Below are positions 1 to 5,644 of a DNA stretch of 7,137 nt, piece after piece; position 1 is the stretch's first letter; each line of letters begins with the position of its first letter. Position numbers and translations under genes: made by a program. Origin of the DNA: Propionibacteriaceae bacterium (GTDB lineage: Bacteria > Actinomycetota > Actinomycetes > Propionibacteriales > Propionibacteriaceae). The stretch is from contig CAJPNZ010000136.1 of assembly GCA_905372155.1 (NCBI GenBank), positions 1 to 7,137 of the forward strand, given 5' to 3'. The notes beneath the pieces are model-generated. The model did no database searches and was not told where the DNA came from. It saw only the letters and a list, made by a program, of their open reading frames with translations.

Positions 1-101
1 ATCCTCGCCAAAATCAACCGCAAACGTAAACTCACCTCAACGCCACGCCACTAGAAGGGAGTCCGATTAGGTGTCAGCGATCGTAGGCGGTCAGGGATCG
101 T

Positions 102-850
102 TTAGGTTTTCCAGTTGCGCCAGATCGCGGCGGCCATTACGAGGAACCGGGTTGCGATGCGGGTGTGGACACCCGAGAGAGTGCATGCGCAGTACTCTTC
201 GAAAGTGAGTTGTCCTTTCAGGGTGTCGATGATGGCCTCGATCCATTGCCCTCACTGGGCGAGTTTCCCGAACCGGGGTTTCTCGTTCCTGTGGTCGGGC
301 CGCGGCTTCAGGACACCGAACCGCTGGGTGAGGAAGCCCTCAAATTCGCGTCCGGCGAAACCCTTGCCGCCTAGGACGACCTGCAGTTGTGGATTAGTTG
401 GTTGTCGTGTTCAAGGAGTGCCTGAACCACCTCACGTTCCCCGATTCCGGAATGAGCCAATCCCCAGATGATCGGCGTCCCCGTCATGGGTGATGATTAG
501 TAGAGCCGTAGTCCCCAGAACCAGCGGGAATGAGAAGCGCAGCACCTGTAACCGGCAAGATCGGAGTGTTTCACGGTTTCTCGTGATGTCCCGCAAGGCA
601 GGGGCGTGGAGTCGACCAGAGACAGGCAGTCGCGCCAAGGGCCCCACGTCACGGGCCAGTTCGGTGATCACCGCCGAGCTCAGGCCGCTTTAGTAGCGGA
701 GTTGCTTACCGTATCCCGAAGCGCCGATCAGGTCAGAAAACATCCTGGTTGAAGTATTTGTGGGTGTAGTGGATCCAGCGCCGGTTACTGGCTACGCTGA
801 GGAGCTACGGAGCACTGTGAGCACCACTTCGCCATGCCTACTTCGCCTAC
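102..850 (-). pseudogene. Decayed IS982-type (DDE) transposase remnant
   Basis: Read in three frames on the minus strand, this stretch gives collinear pieces of an IS982-family transposase. In order they are: SNRRWIHYTHKYF (about 788-750), LIGASGYGKQLR, AVITELARDVGPLAR, LVDSTPLPCGTSRETVKHSD (about 615-555), SHSRWFWGLRLY, IGEREVVQALLEHD, KGFAGREFEGFLTQRFGVLK, RNEKPRFGKLAQ, then QWIEAIIDTLKGQLTFEEY and the ending AAAIWRNWKT with its stop at 102-104. The conserved layout is that of known actinobacterial IS982 transposases. The gene is dead: stops follow RLRY-like and GLRLY segments and KLAQ (252-254), and the frame shifts near 730-745, near 620 and near 385. The usual ADKGFAG motif reads GGKGFAG here, so a catalytic Asp appears lost. 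The N-terminal part above about 790 is only faintly recognisable and I found no terminal inverted repeats. Family assignment is from remembered motifs. Confidence 0.75.
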
Positions 851-1172
851 GGCAAGGAGCGTGGGGGTGTCTGCTGTGACCGGCCTCGAACCCACCGCCC
901 GGGCCGCGGAAGTGATCGACACACTGCCAAAAACCTCGCCACCCTGTATCACGCCGGGGATGGAGCTCAGAAAGTATGCCCTCCGTCCCCGTCCTGGCTC
1001 CCGCGTGTACAAGATCCGTATCTACACCGACTCGGTCGTCGCCTACCAGAAGCGCGCCGAACAAAACAACCCGCTGAAGAGAGACCTACCTGCCATGACA
1101 TAGGCTTTTGGTCCTTCGCCTTGATCGCCGCCGCTGAAGCTGTCGCGAGCGCGTACTTCGCACTCCAAACGT
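851..1172. other. Gap without a recognisable gene
   Basis: Open frames run through this stretch on both strands, but none has a ribosome binding site, a recognisable motif or an agreed codon bias. The plus-strand frame 834-1103 and the minus-strand frames ending near 785-792 are the longest. The minus strand near 800-870 may hold the worn N-terminus of the adjacent transposase (GEVVLTVLRS resembles the usual DAELVTLAV). Otherwise it looks like decayed sequence between the insertion-sequence remnant and the coiled-coil gene. Confidence 0.4.
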
Positions 1173-1706
1173 TCACGCCCTCGGAATTCGCACGTGAAGA
1201 GGATCGGGATGAGAGTTGACACGCAATATCAGCGTTGCTGGGATGGGCTTGCCCAAAGCTCCCACACACACCACCTCGATCGCTTCGTACGGGGCGAGTT
1301 CCAAGGTATGTTCCAAGGTGTGTTCCGGGGCGTCGAAACGGAGCCTTATGAAATCGTCCGCGTTTACAATCTCCTCGATCACGACGCGCTCGTCGCGTTT
1401 GTTGGCCAAGTGCCACCTGTTTTCGCCGATGAGGAACATCTCCAATGGTGGCCCTTGAAAGAGCGTCCGCATCTCTCGAAGTTCTGCGACCTGCTGGGAC
1501 AGCTCGGCGGCTTGCTCTTTCGCGGCGTCGGCCTGTTCTTCGGCGGCTTCGACCTGTCGTTTTGCCAGCTGCGCCTGCTCCTCGGCCTTCTTGCGGGCTT
1601 CCTCGGCTTGCTGTTTCGCCTTTGCTGACAGGTTCGACCTGTACCAAGCAATGCCAGCGCCAAGCAGGGAGAGGGCCGCGCAAATCGCCGAAATCCATTC
1701 CGCCAT
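1173..1706 (-). CDS. Membrane-anchored coiled-coil protein, unknown function
   Basis: A 177-residue protein that I cannot assign to a named family. Residues 4-22 (WISAICAALSLLGAGIAWY) form one N-terminal hydrophobic helix, probably a membrane anchor. Residues 27-80 are rich in Ala, Glu, Gln and Lys in a repeating pattern typical of a coiled coil. Residues 85-177 alternate polar and hydrophobic residues (RWHLANKRDERVVIEEI, then IPATLILRV) and probably form a small beta-sandwich domain. The ATG is preceded by GGGAG nine bases upstream, which supports this start. Its own frame shows high GC at third positions, unlike the larger minus-strand frame that overlaps it. A near-perfect 12-bp tandem duplication at 1299-1322 gives the repeated HTLE in the C-terminal domain. 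It is divergent from the small plus-strand gene at 1751 with 44 bases between them. It may belong to the element or to the flanking chromosome; nothing here decides. Confidence 0.8.
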   Translation of the reverse strand: MAEWISAICAALSLLGAGIAWYRSNLSAKAKQQAEEARKKAEEQAQLAKRQVEAAEEQADAAKEQAAELSQQVAELREMRTLFQGPPLEMFLIGENRWHLANKRDERVVIEEIVNADDFIRLRFDAPEHTLEHTLELAPYEAIEVVCVGALGKPIPATLILRVNSHPDPLHVRIPRA

Positions 1707-1750
1707 GCAGACAGTCTCCCACCCTGCTGCTGGCTGTACCCGCGGAAGTC

Positions 1751-1945
1751 ATGAACGTGTCCGAAGTCGAAACCCGCGAACTGCTGGCTGCCGTCAGGAA
1801 GGCGAGCGAGCAGGCTCGTTCCACCCACGAGACCATGACGGCTGCTGCGGCTGCCCGCGCCGATGCCGTCCTGGTGGCAATGGATGCCGGGCTGCCTCGG
1901 GAACAGATCGCGGAGACCTCAAGTACGCACCGGAACAGGCTGTAA
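1751..1945 (+). CDS. Small helix-turn-helix-like protein, apparently frameshifted at its end
   Basis: The frame encodes 64 residues starting MNVSEVETRELLAAV. Residues 10-45 are strongly helical, and DAGLPREQIAETSSTHRNRL looks like a helix-turn-helix of the kind that normally continues as HRNRLYRI. Here a TAA follows RNRL at once. Removing a single A from the AA at 1944-1945 would make the sequence read LYRITRQISH and stop at 1971-1973, giving a 73-residue protein with a normal ending. The gene therefore looks like a recent one-base insertion mutant or a sequencing error. Only a weak GGAA precedes the ATG at a suitable distance, so translation initiation is uncertain. The role is unknown; a small DNA-binding protein is the most that can be said. 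Confidence 0.6.
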   Translation: MNVSEVETRELLAAVRKASEQARSTHETMTAAAAARADAVLVAMDAGLPREQIAETSSTHRNRL

Positions 1946-1990
1946 CAGGATCACCAGACAGATCTCCCACTAAACGCACCGCAATCCACC

Positions 1991-2089
1991 GACTTGTATA
2001 CTTGCAAGTCCTCAGCAAGGCCCGACAAGGCTCTTCGCCGAGCCTTTCGGGGACGAGCCGGCCTGTAAGCCGGAGACCGACAACAAGTC
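1991..2089. other. Nested inverted repeats downstream of the integrase (possible attachment-site region or structured RNA)
   Basis: A 7-bp inverted repeat, GACTTGT at 1991-1997 and ACAAGTC at 2083-2089, encloses two hairpins. The first is at 2021-2051 and the second pairs CCGGC (2058-2062) with GCCGG (2069-2073) around a six-base loop. A further CAAGTC at 2005-2010 pairs with the left arm locally. The position immediately past the integrase stop is where attachment sites and integrase arm sites are often found. I see no tRNA fragment here: no D-arm or T-arm can be drawn. Whether it is an attachment region, a terminator cluster or an RNA cannot be settled from one sequence. Confidence 0.35.
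2021..2051. terminator. Hairpin between convergent genes, probable terminator
   Basis: CCCGA (2021-2025) pairs with TCGGG (2047-2051) and AAGGCTC (2027-2033) pairs with GAGCCTT (2040-2046). This gives a 12-bp stem with one bulged C and a six-base loop. There is no clear T-run on either side, which is common for actinobacterial terminators. It lies between the plus-strand gene ending at 1945 and the integrase ending at 2100 on the minus strand, so it could stop transcription in both directions. Confidence 0.5.
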
Positions 2090-2099
2090 AGCGAAACAC

Positions 2100-3260
2100 C
2101 TAGTCAAACCGGTTTTCATTGCAAATCCCGGGGCCTGGCGGGGCCTCGGATTCCATCAGGGCCGCCAGAGTGGCCACCGCGGCGGCCTCCATCCTGGCCT
2201 CATCCGTGGCCCACAGATGCCCATACGTCTGCAACGTCTCCGTGGCATCAGCATGCCCCAGACGCGCCGCAACCGCCACCGGTGACAGTCCTGCCGCGAT
2301 CAGCCGGGACGCATGGTAGTGCCGCAGCGCATGCCATCCCTGCCCCCTGCCGCCACCGATGACGTTCCGATACCTCCGCCACGTCTCCGACCGTCGCTGA
2401 CGGGTCAACAGCCCCCCGCGCGGCGCGACGAAAAGCAACCCCTCCGGGCCCTCCCCGTGCTCCTCCCGATGCTGCCGCAGCAGCTCCACGAGGCCTTCCC
2501 CGACGCCGACGGTACGCACGCCGGCCCGGGACTTCGGCGGCCCCCACGTGGGCGGTTTCGTCGCGGCTGTCGACGTGAGCTGCCGATCCACGCGCAGCGC
2601 AGTGGCGGAGACGCGATCCCAGGTTAGGCCTGCCAGCTCTGCGGGGCGCAGCCCGGAGGCGGCCCCGGTCAGCACCATGGCGCGCAGGCATGCCGGCACG
2701 GCGGAGGCCAGGGCCCGGACCTGGTCATCACTGAGTGGGCGGATCGGATTGTGTGGCTTCGCGGGCAGTCGCACCCCCTCCGCGGGGTTGCCGGCGAGCA
2801 GTCCGTCCAGGCGGGCCTGTCGCAGGATGCTGGTCACGTGCGACCATGCGACCCGCACCGTCGCCGGAGCCAGCCGGCGGGACCACTCCGCCACCATCGA
2901 TTGCAGGCGGCCGCGGGTCAGGTCCGTGAGCAGCACCCCTTGCAGGGCGGGCTTGATCACGGATTCGAGTCGCGTCCCGGTGGCGGCAGCCGTTGAGGGT
3001 CGGTAGTGCAGCTGCCCCTCCAGCCATTGGTCGGCGTAGGCGTTGAAGGCGATTCGCGGTGCGACCAGCTGCGGTTCCGTCGCAGCTCGAGCAAGCCACA
3101 GCTCCGCGGCCTCCCGGGTGGGGAAGGCCTTCGTGGCGGCGCTGCCGTCGGGGCGGATCGTGCGGGCCTGCCAGCGCAGACCTCTGCCCCAGCGTTCGTT
3201 GCGCACCTTCCGCCCCGTCTCCGGGTTCCGGCTCATCCATCTGTCCCTGACGTGCCCCAC
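2100..3260 (-). CDS. int: Tyrosine-family site-specific integrase
   Basis: A 386-residue phage-type integrase that would recombine the element with the chromosome and help excise it. Residues 1-60 are the N-terminal arm-binding region (GHVRDRW, then WGRGLRWQART). Residues 70-165 are the SAM-like core-binding domain. The catalytic domain follows with R205 (SGLRPAEL), K243 (PPKSRAGVR), H310 and R313 (WHALRHYHASRL), H336 (LGHADATETL) and nucleophile Y346 (TYGHLW). All the expected catalytic residues are present and the length is normal. I chose the GTG at 3260 because GHVRDRW at the very N-terminus is typical of actinobacterial integrases and AGGGG sits six bases upstream. An ATG at 3236 with AGGGA upstream is the alternative. 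The frame stays open to 3830, but that part overlaps the peptidase gene and is a shadow. It is the last gene of the leftward block, 68 bases after the peptidase gene. Confidence 0.93.
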   Translation of the reverse strand: MGHVRDRWMSRNPETGRKVRNERWGRGLRWQARTIRPDGSAATKAFPTREAAELWLARAATEPQLVAPRIAFNAYADQWLEGQLHYRPSTAAATGTRLESVIKPALQGVLLTDLTRGRLQSMVAEWSRRLAPATVRVAWSHVTSILRQARLDGLLAGNPAEGVRLPAKPHNPIRPLSDDQVRALASAVPACLRAMVLTGAASGLRPAELAGLTWDRVSATALRVDRQLTSTAATKPPTWGPPKSRAGVRTVGVGEGLVELLRQHREEHGEGPEGLLFVAPRGGLLTRQRRSETWRRYRNVIGGGRGQGWHALRHYHASRLIAAGLSPVAVAARLGHADATETLQTYGHLWATDEARMEAAAVATLAALMESEAPPGPGICNENRFD

Positions 3261-3328
3261 CGCACTCCCCTCTCCTCGAGGGACAGCATGCCACCGGGCA
3301 CCGACAGTTCCACCACCTTGAGGCGGAT

Positions 3329-3739
3329 TCAGGGGCTCTCGAGGTGATGTCCGAGGCGGCGACGGAGTGCCTCGACCTCGGCCTCCGTCAGATCCCGCAG
3401 CAAAGCCTCCAGCATCGGCGGGTCGACGTCGAGCTCCTCCGCAGCAACTGCGGGGTGCAGCGACCACGCGAGAGCCTCGCCCAGGGCGTCGAGCGGGATC
3501 AGGCGACGGGCCGCCTCCGCATTGACGGCGGCCTCCTCGCGTGCGGTCGCCCAGCGTGGGAACGGGCCGCGCTCGGCGTGCACGATCTCGTGCATGAGCG
3601 TGCAACGCTCCTCGACCCCGCTCAGCCTGATGTCGAGCAGGATCGCCTTCCTCGACCACCGGCACATTCCGCGCACCGGCATCGCCGCCAGGTCCACCGA
3701 CCATCCGGCCGGGACCTCCCCCCACGGGTCGTAAGCCAT
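3329..3739 (-). CDS. ImmA/IrrE-type zinc metallopeptidase
   Basis: A 136-residue protein with the zinc-peptidase motif HEIVH (H50, E51, H54) in TLMHEIVHAERG. Acidic residues in REEAAVNAEAARRLIP (about 68-83) can supply the third metal ligand, which is the pattern of the ImmA/IrrE (DUF955) family. In ICEBs1, ImmA cleaves the repressor ImmR to switch the element on. Here the gene lies between repressor and integrase on the same strand, so a similar role is likely but not shown. The repressor of this element has no self-cleavage domain of its own. The C-terminal third (100-136) is a charged helical tail. I chose the ATG at 3739 because MAYDPW is a common family start. It lacks a good ribosome binding site, and a TTG at 3769 (ten codons earlier, nine bases after the upstream stop) is a real alternative. 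Confidence 0.85.
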   Translation of the reverse strand: MAYDPWGEVPAGWSVDLAAMPVRGMCRWSRKAILLDIRLSGVEERCTLMHEIVHAERGPFPRWATAREEAAVNAEAARRLIPLDALGEALAWSLHPAVAAEELDVDPPMLEALLRDLTEAEVEALRRRLGHHLESP

Positions 3740-3778
3740 GCGGGAAAGTGTGACGACTGGGGGTGACAATTTCCGGGG

Positions 3779-4225
3779 CTATTTCTTGTCGGACCTGGCC
3801 GCCTTCTGGCTTGCAGATCGGTTGCGCCATTCCATTATCTGCGGACCAATCGCTGTCGCCATCGCGGCCGCGAGGCTGACAAGGGCGGTCGCATGCTGCC
3901 CACCCCAGAAGAGCGCTATGGCGACGATGCTGAAAGTCAGCACGATCAGCGGGGCAACAATGGCGCCCATGCGAACCGAGAAGGCCTCGGCCCTCACCAG
4001 GGTTCGCCGATCCTCCTGGGCTGCGGCCTGCTCGGATTCGGCCATTGCCATGATTCGGCCCGGCAGGGTTGGGTCGACGTCCCGGTAGAGGGCGAGCATG
4101 GTTGGCGGCGGGATGGGTCCGCTGGTGATTTCCTGCTGGATCTCCGTGAGACCGATCAGCGGCGGCTGTTCCTGGGGCTGGATGAATCCATTGAGTTCTT
4201 CAGGTAGCCGCCCACCATCTGCCAC
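3779..4225 (-). CDS. DUF2335-like two-helix membrane protein
   Basis: A protein of about 148 residues. SGPIPPPTMLALYRDVDP (36-52) followed by RIMAMAESEQ is the signature I associate with DUF2335 membrane proteins. Two hydrophobic helices follow, at about 86-107 (MGAIVAPLIVLTFSIVAIAL) and 111-131, then a basic tail (KAARSDKK). DUF2335 has no established biochemical function, though such genes are often found in mobile elements. The start is uncertain. The GTG at 4225 lies inside the small gene at 4156-4335. An ATG at 4393 forms an ATGA overlap with the lipoprotein stop and would give 204 residues, but the extra 56 residues have poor third-position GC. The lipoprotein and peptidase genes flank it on the same strand, so it is probably co-transcribed with them. 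A membrane role in lysogeny, such as superinfection exclusion, is inference. Confidence 0.7.
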   Translation of the reverse strand: MADGGRLPEELNGFIQPQEQPPLIGLTEIQQEITSGPIPPPTMLALYRDVDPTLPGRIMAMAESEQAAAQEDRRTLVRAEAFSVRMGAIVAPLIVLTFSIVAIALFWGGQHATALVSLAAAMATAIGPQIMEWRNRSASQKAARSDKK

Positions 4226-4335
4226 GATTGCGCCACGGTGCTCGTGGTCCGGATCTCCCGGCGGAGCTGGACGAGCCTTGTCCGGTCCCCGGTCGTCCCC
4301 ACGTACATTCCGCGCAGGAAGGCCTGAGTGCTCAT
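4156..4335 (-). CDS. Small unknown protein overlapping the DUF2335-like gene
   Basis: A 59-residue frame starting MSTQAFLRGMYVGTTGDRTR and continuing with a basic helical stretch (LVQLRREIRTTSTVAQSW, then GGYLKNSM). It is supported by AGGA seven bases before the ATG. By my count 52 of 59 codons end in G or C, against about 21 of 37 in the competing frame over the shared part. It overlaps the start of the DUF2335-like gene by about 70 bases, which is long, so one of the two starts may be wrong or the two frames may be linked by a frameshift. The coding signal fades after KNSM, about eleven residues before the stop. The function is unknown; it lies between the lipoprotein gene and the DUF2335-like gene. 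Confidence 0.5.
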   Translation of the reverse strand: MSTQAFLRGMYVGTTGDRTRLVQLRREIRTTSTVAQSWQMVGGYLKNSMDSSSPRNSRR

Positions 4336-4389
4336 GTATGGATCCTACCCCGTCTTCCGGCTCGCTTCCGCCGAGAGTCCCGGTTTTGG

Positions 4390-4932
4390 TCATGGAACAT
4401 TCACCTGGGCCTTGCCGCTGCGATCCCCGGCCTCCCATGTAATGGTCATCACCTTCCACTGCCGACTGACCGAGGAGCAGGCCTCCCAGTATCGAGTCTG
4501 TCCCGGCGACACATCGCCCAGCGGGATTTCGCACGCGGTATTGGGGTCCACCACGCCGCCGAGGCGAACCCCCAGCACCTCCATCTTGACTGAGACGTCA
4601 GTCAGGATATTTACCGGCTGATTGGTGGTGTTGACGTAGCGAACCGCCACGCTGACAACGCTCTTGCCCTCACCCGCCCCAACGGCCTCGTCGGACACCT
4701 CGACCCTGCGCGGCTCGTCAATGCGCAATTCACCCACAGGCGTGGCGAAGGACTGCCCCCAGGGAATGCCCGAATCGCCCGGGCTTGATGATTCAGCAGG
4801 TCGAGGCGTATTCACGGTCGGCGTCGGCTGTCCACCGGCGGCGGGCGATCCAGCGTTGCCACAAGCCGGAAGGCCTGCCGCCATGACGATGAGAATGAAT
4901 GACGCAACGACGCGGCGCACGGCTTCCCCCAT
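4390..4932 (-). CDS. Lipoprotein with a DUF4352-like beta domain
   Basis: A 180-residue secreted lipoprotein. Residues 1-23 are a signal peptide: basic MGEAVRRVV, a hydrophobic core, then the lipobox LPAC with C24 as the lipidation site. Residues 25-57 are a Pro/Ser/Gly-rich linker. Residues 60-180 alternate as beta strands (GELRIDEPRRVEV, KSVVSVAVRYVNTTNQPVNI, VMTITWEAG) and resemble the immunoglobulin-like DUF4352 fold. C134 and C152 could form a disulfide outside the cell. The ATG has AGGAAAG just upstream, inside the end of the 21-codon frame that stops three bases before it, so translation may be coupled. Lipoproteins in the immunity region of some temperate phages block superinfection (for example Ltp of phage TP-J34). 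The setting here suits that role, but the sequence does not prove it. A host-envelope lysogenic conversion role is the main alternative. Confidence 0.85.
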   Translation of the reverse strand: MGEAVRRVVASFILIVMAAGLPACGNAGSPAAGGQPTPTVNTPRPAESSSPGDSGIPWGQSFATPVGELRIDEPRRVEVSDEAVGAGEGKSVVSVAVRYVNTTNQPVNILTDVSVKMEVLGVRLGGVVDPNTACEIPLGDVSPGQTRYWEACSSVSRQWKVMTITWEAGDRSGKAQVNVP

Positions 4933-4935
4933 CGG

Positions 4936-5001
4936 CTACTTTCCTGACGGGGCCGGCTGCATGGAGGCAGGGGCGGGTCGGGGCGCTACGGGAGTAGTCA
5001 T
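4936..5001 (-). CDS. 21-residue mini-cistron or leader peptide ahead of the lipoprotein gene
   Basis: The ATG at 5001 has GGAGG five bases upstream, the best ribosome binding site in the leftward block. It opens a 21-residue Pro/Ala-rich frame (MTTPVAPRPAPASMQ, then PAPSGK). The TAG at 4936-4938 lies three bases before the lipoprotein ATG, and the last codons supply the lipoprotein ribosome binding site. This could be a translated leader that couples or controls lipoprotein expression. It could also be a chance frame. The run of prolines might slow ribosomes, but I see no clear attenuator hairpins. Confidence 0.4.
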   Translation of the reverse strand: MTTPVAPRPAPASMQPAPSGK

Positions 5002-5141
5002 GGCATCCTCCAGAAAGACATGTCGAGAACGACTGCTGTGTCGTCCTATCGGCTGACAATAGCCCCGACCTCAACCTTGCGCCACAACACGCCGACGGTT
5101 CGCGGCAAAGCGCCTAGCCATGCGGCGTGTCGCGACAGCAC

Positions 5142-5549
5142 TCAGCGCGGCTCCCAGTCGTCGTCTTCGCCAATCCTGGGGCGGTCGTCCGCGGCTTCCT
5201 CGACAGGCATCGCGTCCGCCCGGAGGCGTCGTTGCTTGATCTCCTGCATGGTCTGGGGCTGCCCATACGACTTCTCGGGCTCCGGGGTGGCGGCTTGGCC
5301 GGCAGCCTCCTCTGCCCGCACAGCCTCGGCGAAGAGTCGGACGCCATCTATCTCCAGCGCTCGACAGAGCGCGAAATAGTTCTCCATGGCGATCGCCTGC
5401 CGCCCCTTGAGGGCCCCCATCACCGCAGGTTTGCTCAACCCAGCCCGCGCCGCAAGCTCGTCATACGTCATCTCTAGGCGAGCGCGCTGCGCTCGCAGCT
5501 CCGCGGCGGCATACGTCGTGATCGGTCCCGTAGCAGCTCTAGCACCCAT
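5142..5549 (-). CDS. XRE-type repressor, probable immunity repressor
   Basis: A 135-residue protein with a lambda-repressor-like helix-turn-helix domain at about 13-75. MTYDELAARAGLSKPAVMGALKG gives helices 2 and 3, and NYFALCRALEIDG the last helix. Residues 80-135 are a charged, probably disordered tail ending GEDDDWEPR. It lacks a LexA/S24 self-cleaving domain, so inactivation by RecA-style autocleavage is unlikely. The metallopeptidase and antirepressor nearby are the candidate off-switches. It is divergent from a smaller HTH gene at 5645, the classic repressor/Cro layout, and heads the leftward block that ends in integrase. The ATG at 5549 is the only start that keeps the domain whole. 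Its weak AGG binding site lies partly in an inverted repeat (5553-5574) that could act as an operator or hide the site in the mRNA. Confidence 0.87.
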   Translation of the reverse strand: MGARAATGPITTYAAAELRAQRARLEMTYDELAARAGLSKPAVMGALKGRQAIAMENYFALCRALEIDGVRLFAEAVRAEEAAGQAATPEPEKSYGQPQTMQEIKQRRLRADAMPVEEAADDRPRIGEDDDWEPR

Positions 5550-5644
5550 GTGACGAGCCTACCAAGCGGCTCGTATGACAGGAATTGATTCTTTGTCGTC
5601 CGTTTGGCTTGCGTTTGGTAGGAATTGCTACTAAGCTCACAGCC
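5550..5644. promoter_or_regulatory. Divergent control region with operator-like repeats
   Basis: This 95-bp gap separates the divergent repressor and Cro-like genes. It holds a perfect 7-bp inverted repeat (ACGAGCC 5553-5559, GGCTCGT 5568-5574). The octamer AGGAATTG appears twice, exactly 40 bp apart (5580 and 5620). CGTTTGG appears twice, 11 bp apart (5601 and 5612), and the longer CGTTTGGTAG (5612-5621) recurs inverted with one mismatch as CTACCAAGCG (5559-5568). Repeats spaced by about one helical turn fit binding by HTH dimers. Promoters for both genes must lie here. Confidence 0.6.
5629..5634 (+). promoter_or_regulatory. Possible -10 element for the Cro-like gene
   Basis: TACTAA here would place transcription start at about 5641, only a few bases before the ATG at 5645. 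This gene has no Shine-Dalgarno sequence, so a leaderless or near-leaderless transcript is plausible, as is common in actinobacteria. The -35 is unclear: TTGGCT at 5604 is 19 bp away and TTGCGT at 5609 is 14 bp away, neither ideal. Confidence 0.35.

Noticed and set aside
1..54. A plus-strand frame entering from the left edge and stopping at 52-54
   Set aside because: Only 17 codons are visible, with no recognisable motif, so it cannot be told from chance.
834..1103. An 89-codon plus-strand frame, followed after a frame change by FWSFALIAAAEAV
   Set aside because: The second piece faintly recalls integrase text (FWSFALIEVL), but the likeness ends within ten residues and no start signal is present.
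967..1836. A 289-codon minus-strand frame
   Set aside because: It overlaps the coiled-coil gene out of frame, has Arg/Gly-rich composition and no ribosome binding site. The 177-residue frame has the better start and coherent domains.
1997..2002. TATACT as a plus-strand -10 box
   Set aside because: No -35-like sequence at a suitable distance, and it overlaps the inverted repeats with no gene downstream.
2051..2085. Possible tRNA anticodon arm (CCGGC, CTGTAA, GCCGG)
   Set aside because: The loop has six bases instead of seven, and no acceptor stem, D-arm or T-arm can be drawn around it.
3261..3830. Upstream extension of the integrase frame by about 190 codons
   Set aside because: It overlaps the whole metallopeptidase gene in another frame, is rich in Gly/Arg/Pro and lies before the family-typical GHVRDRW start.
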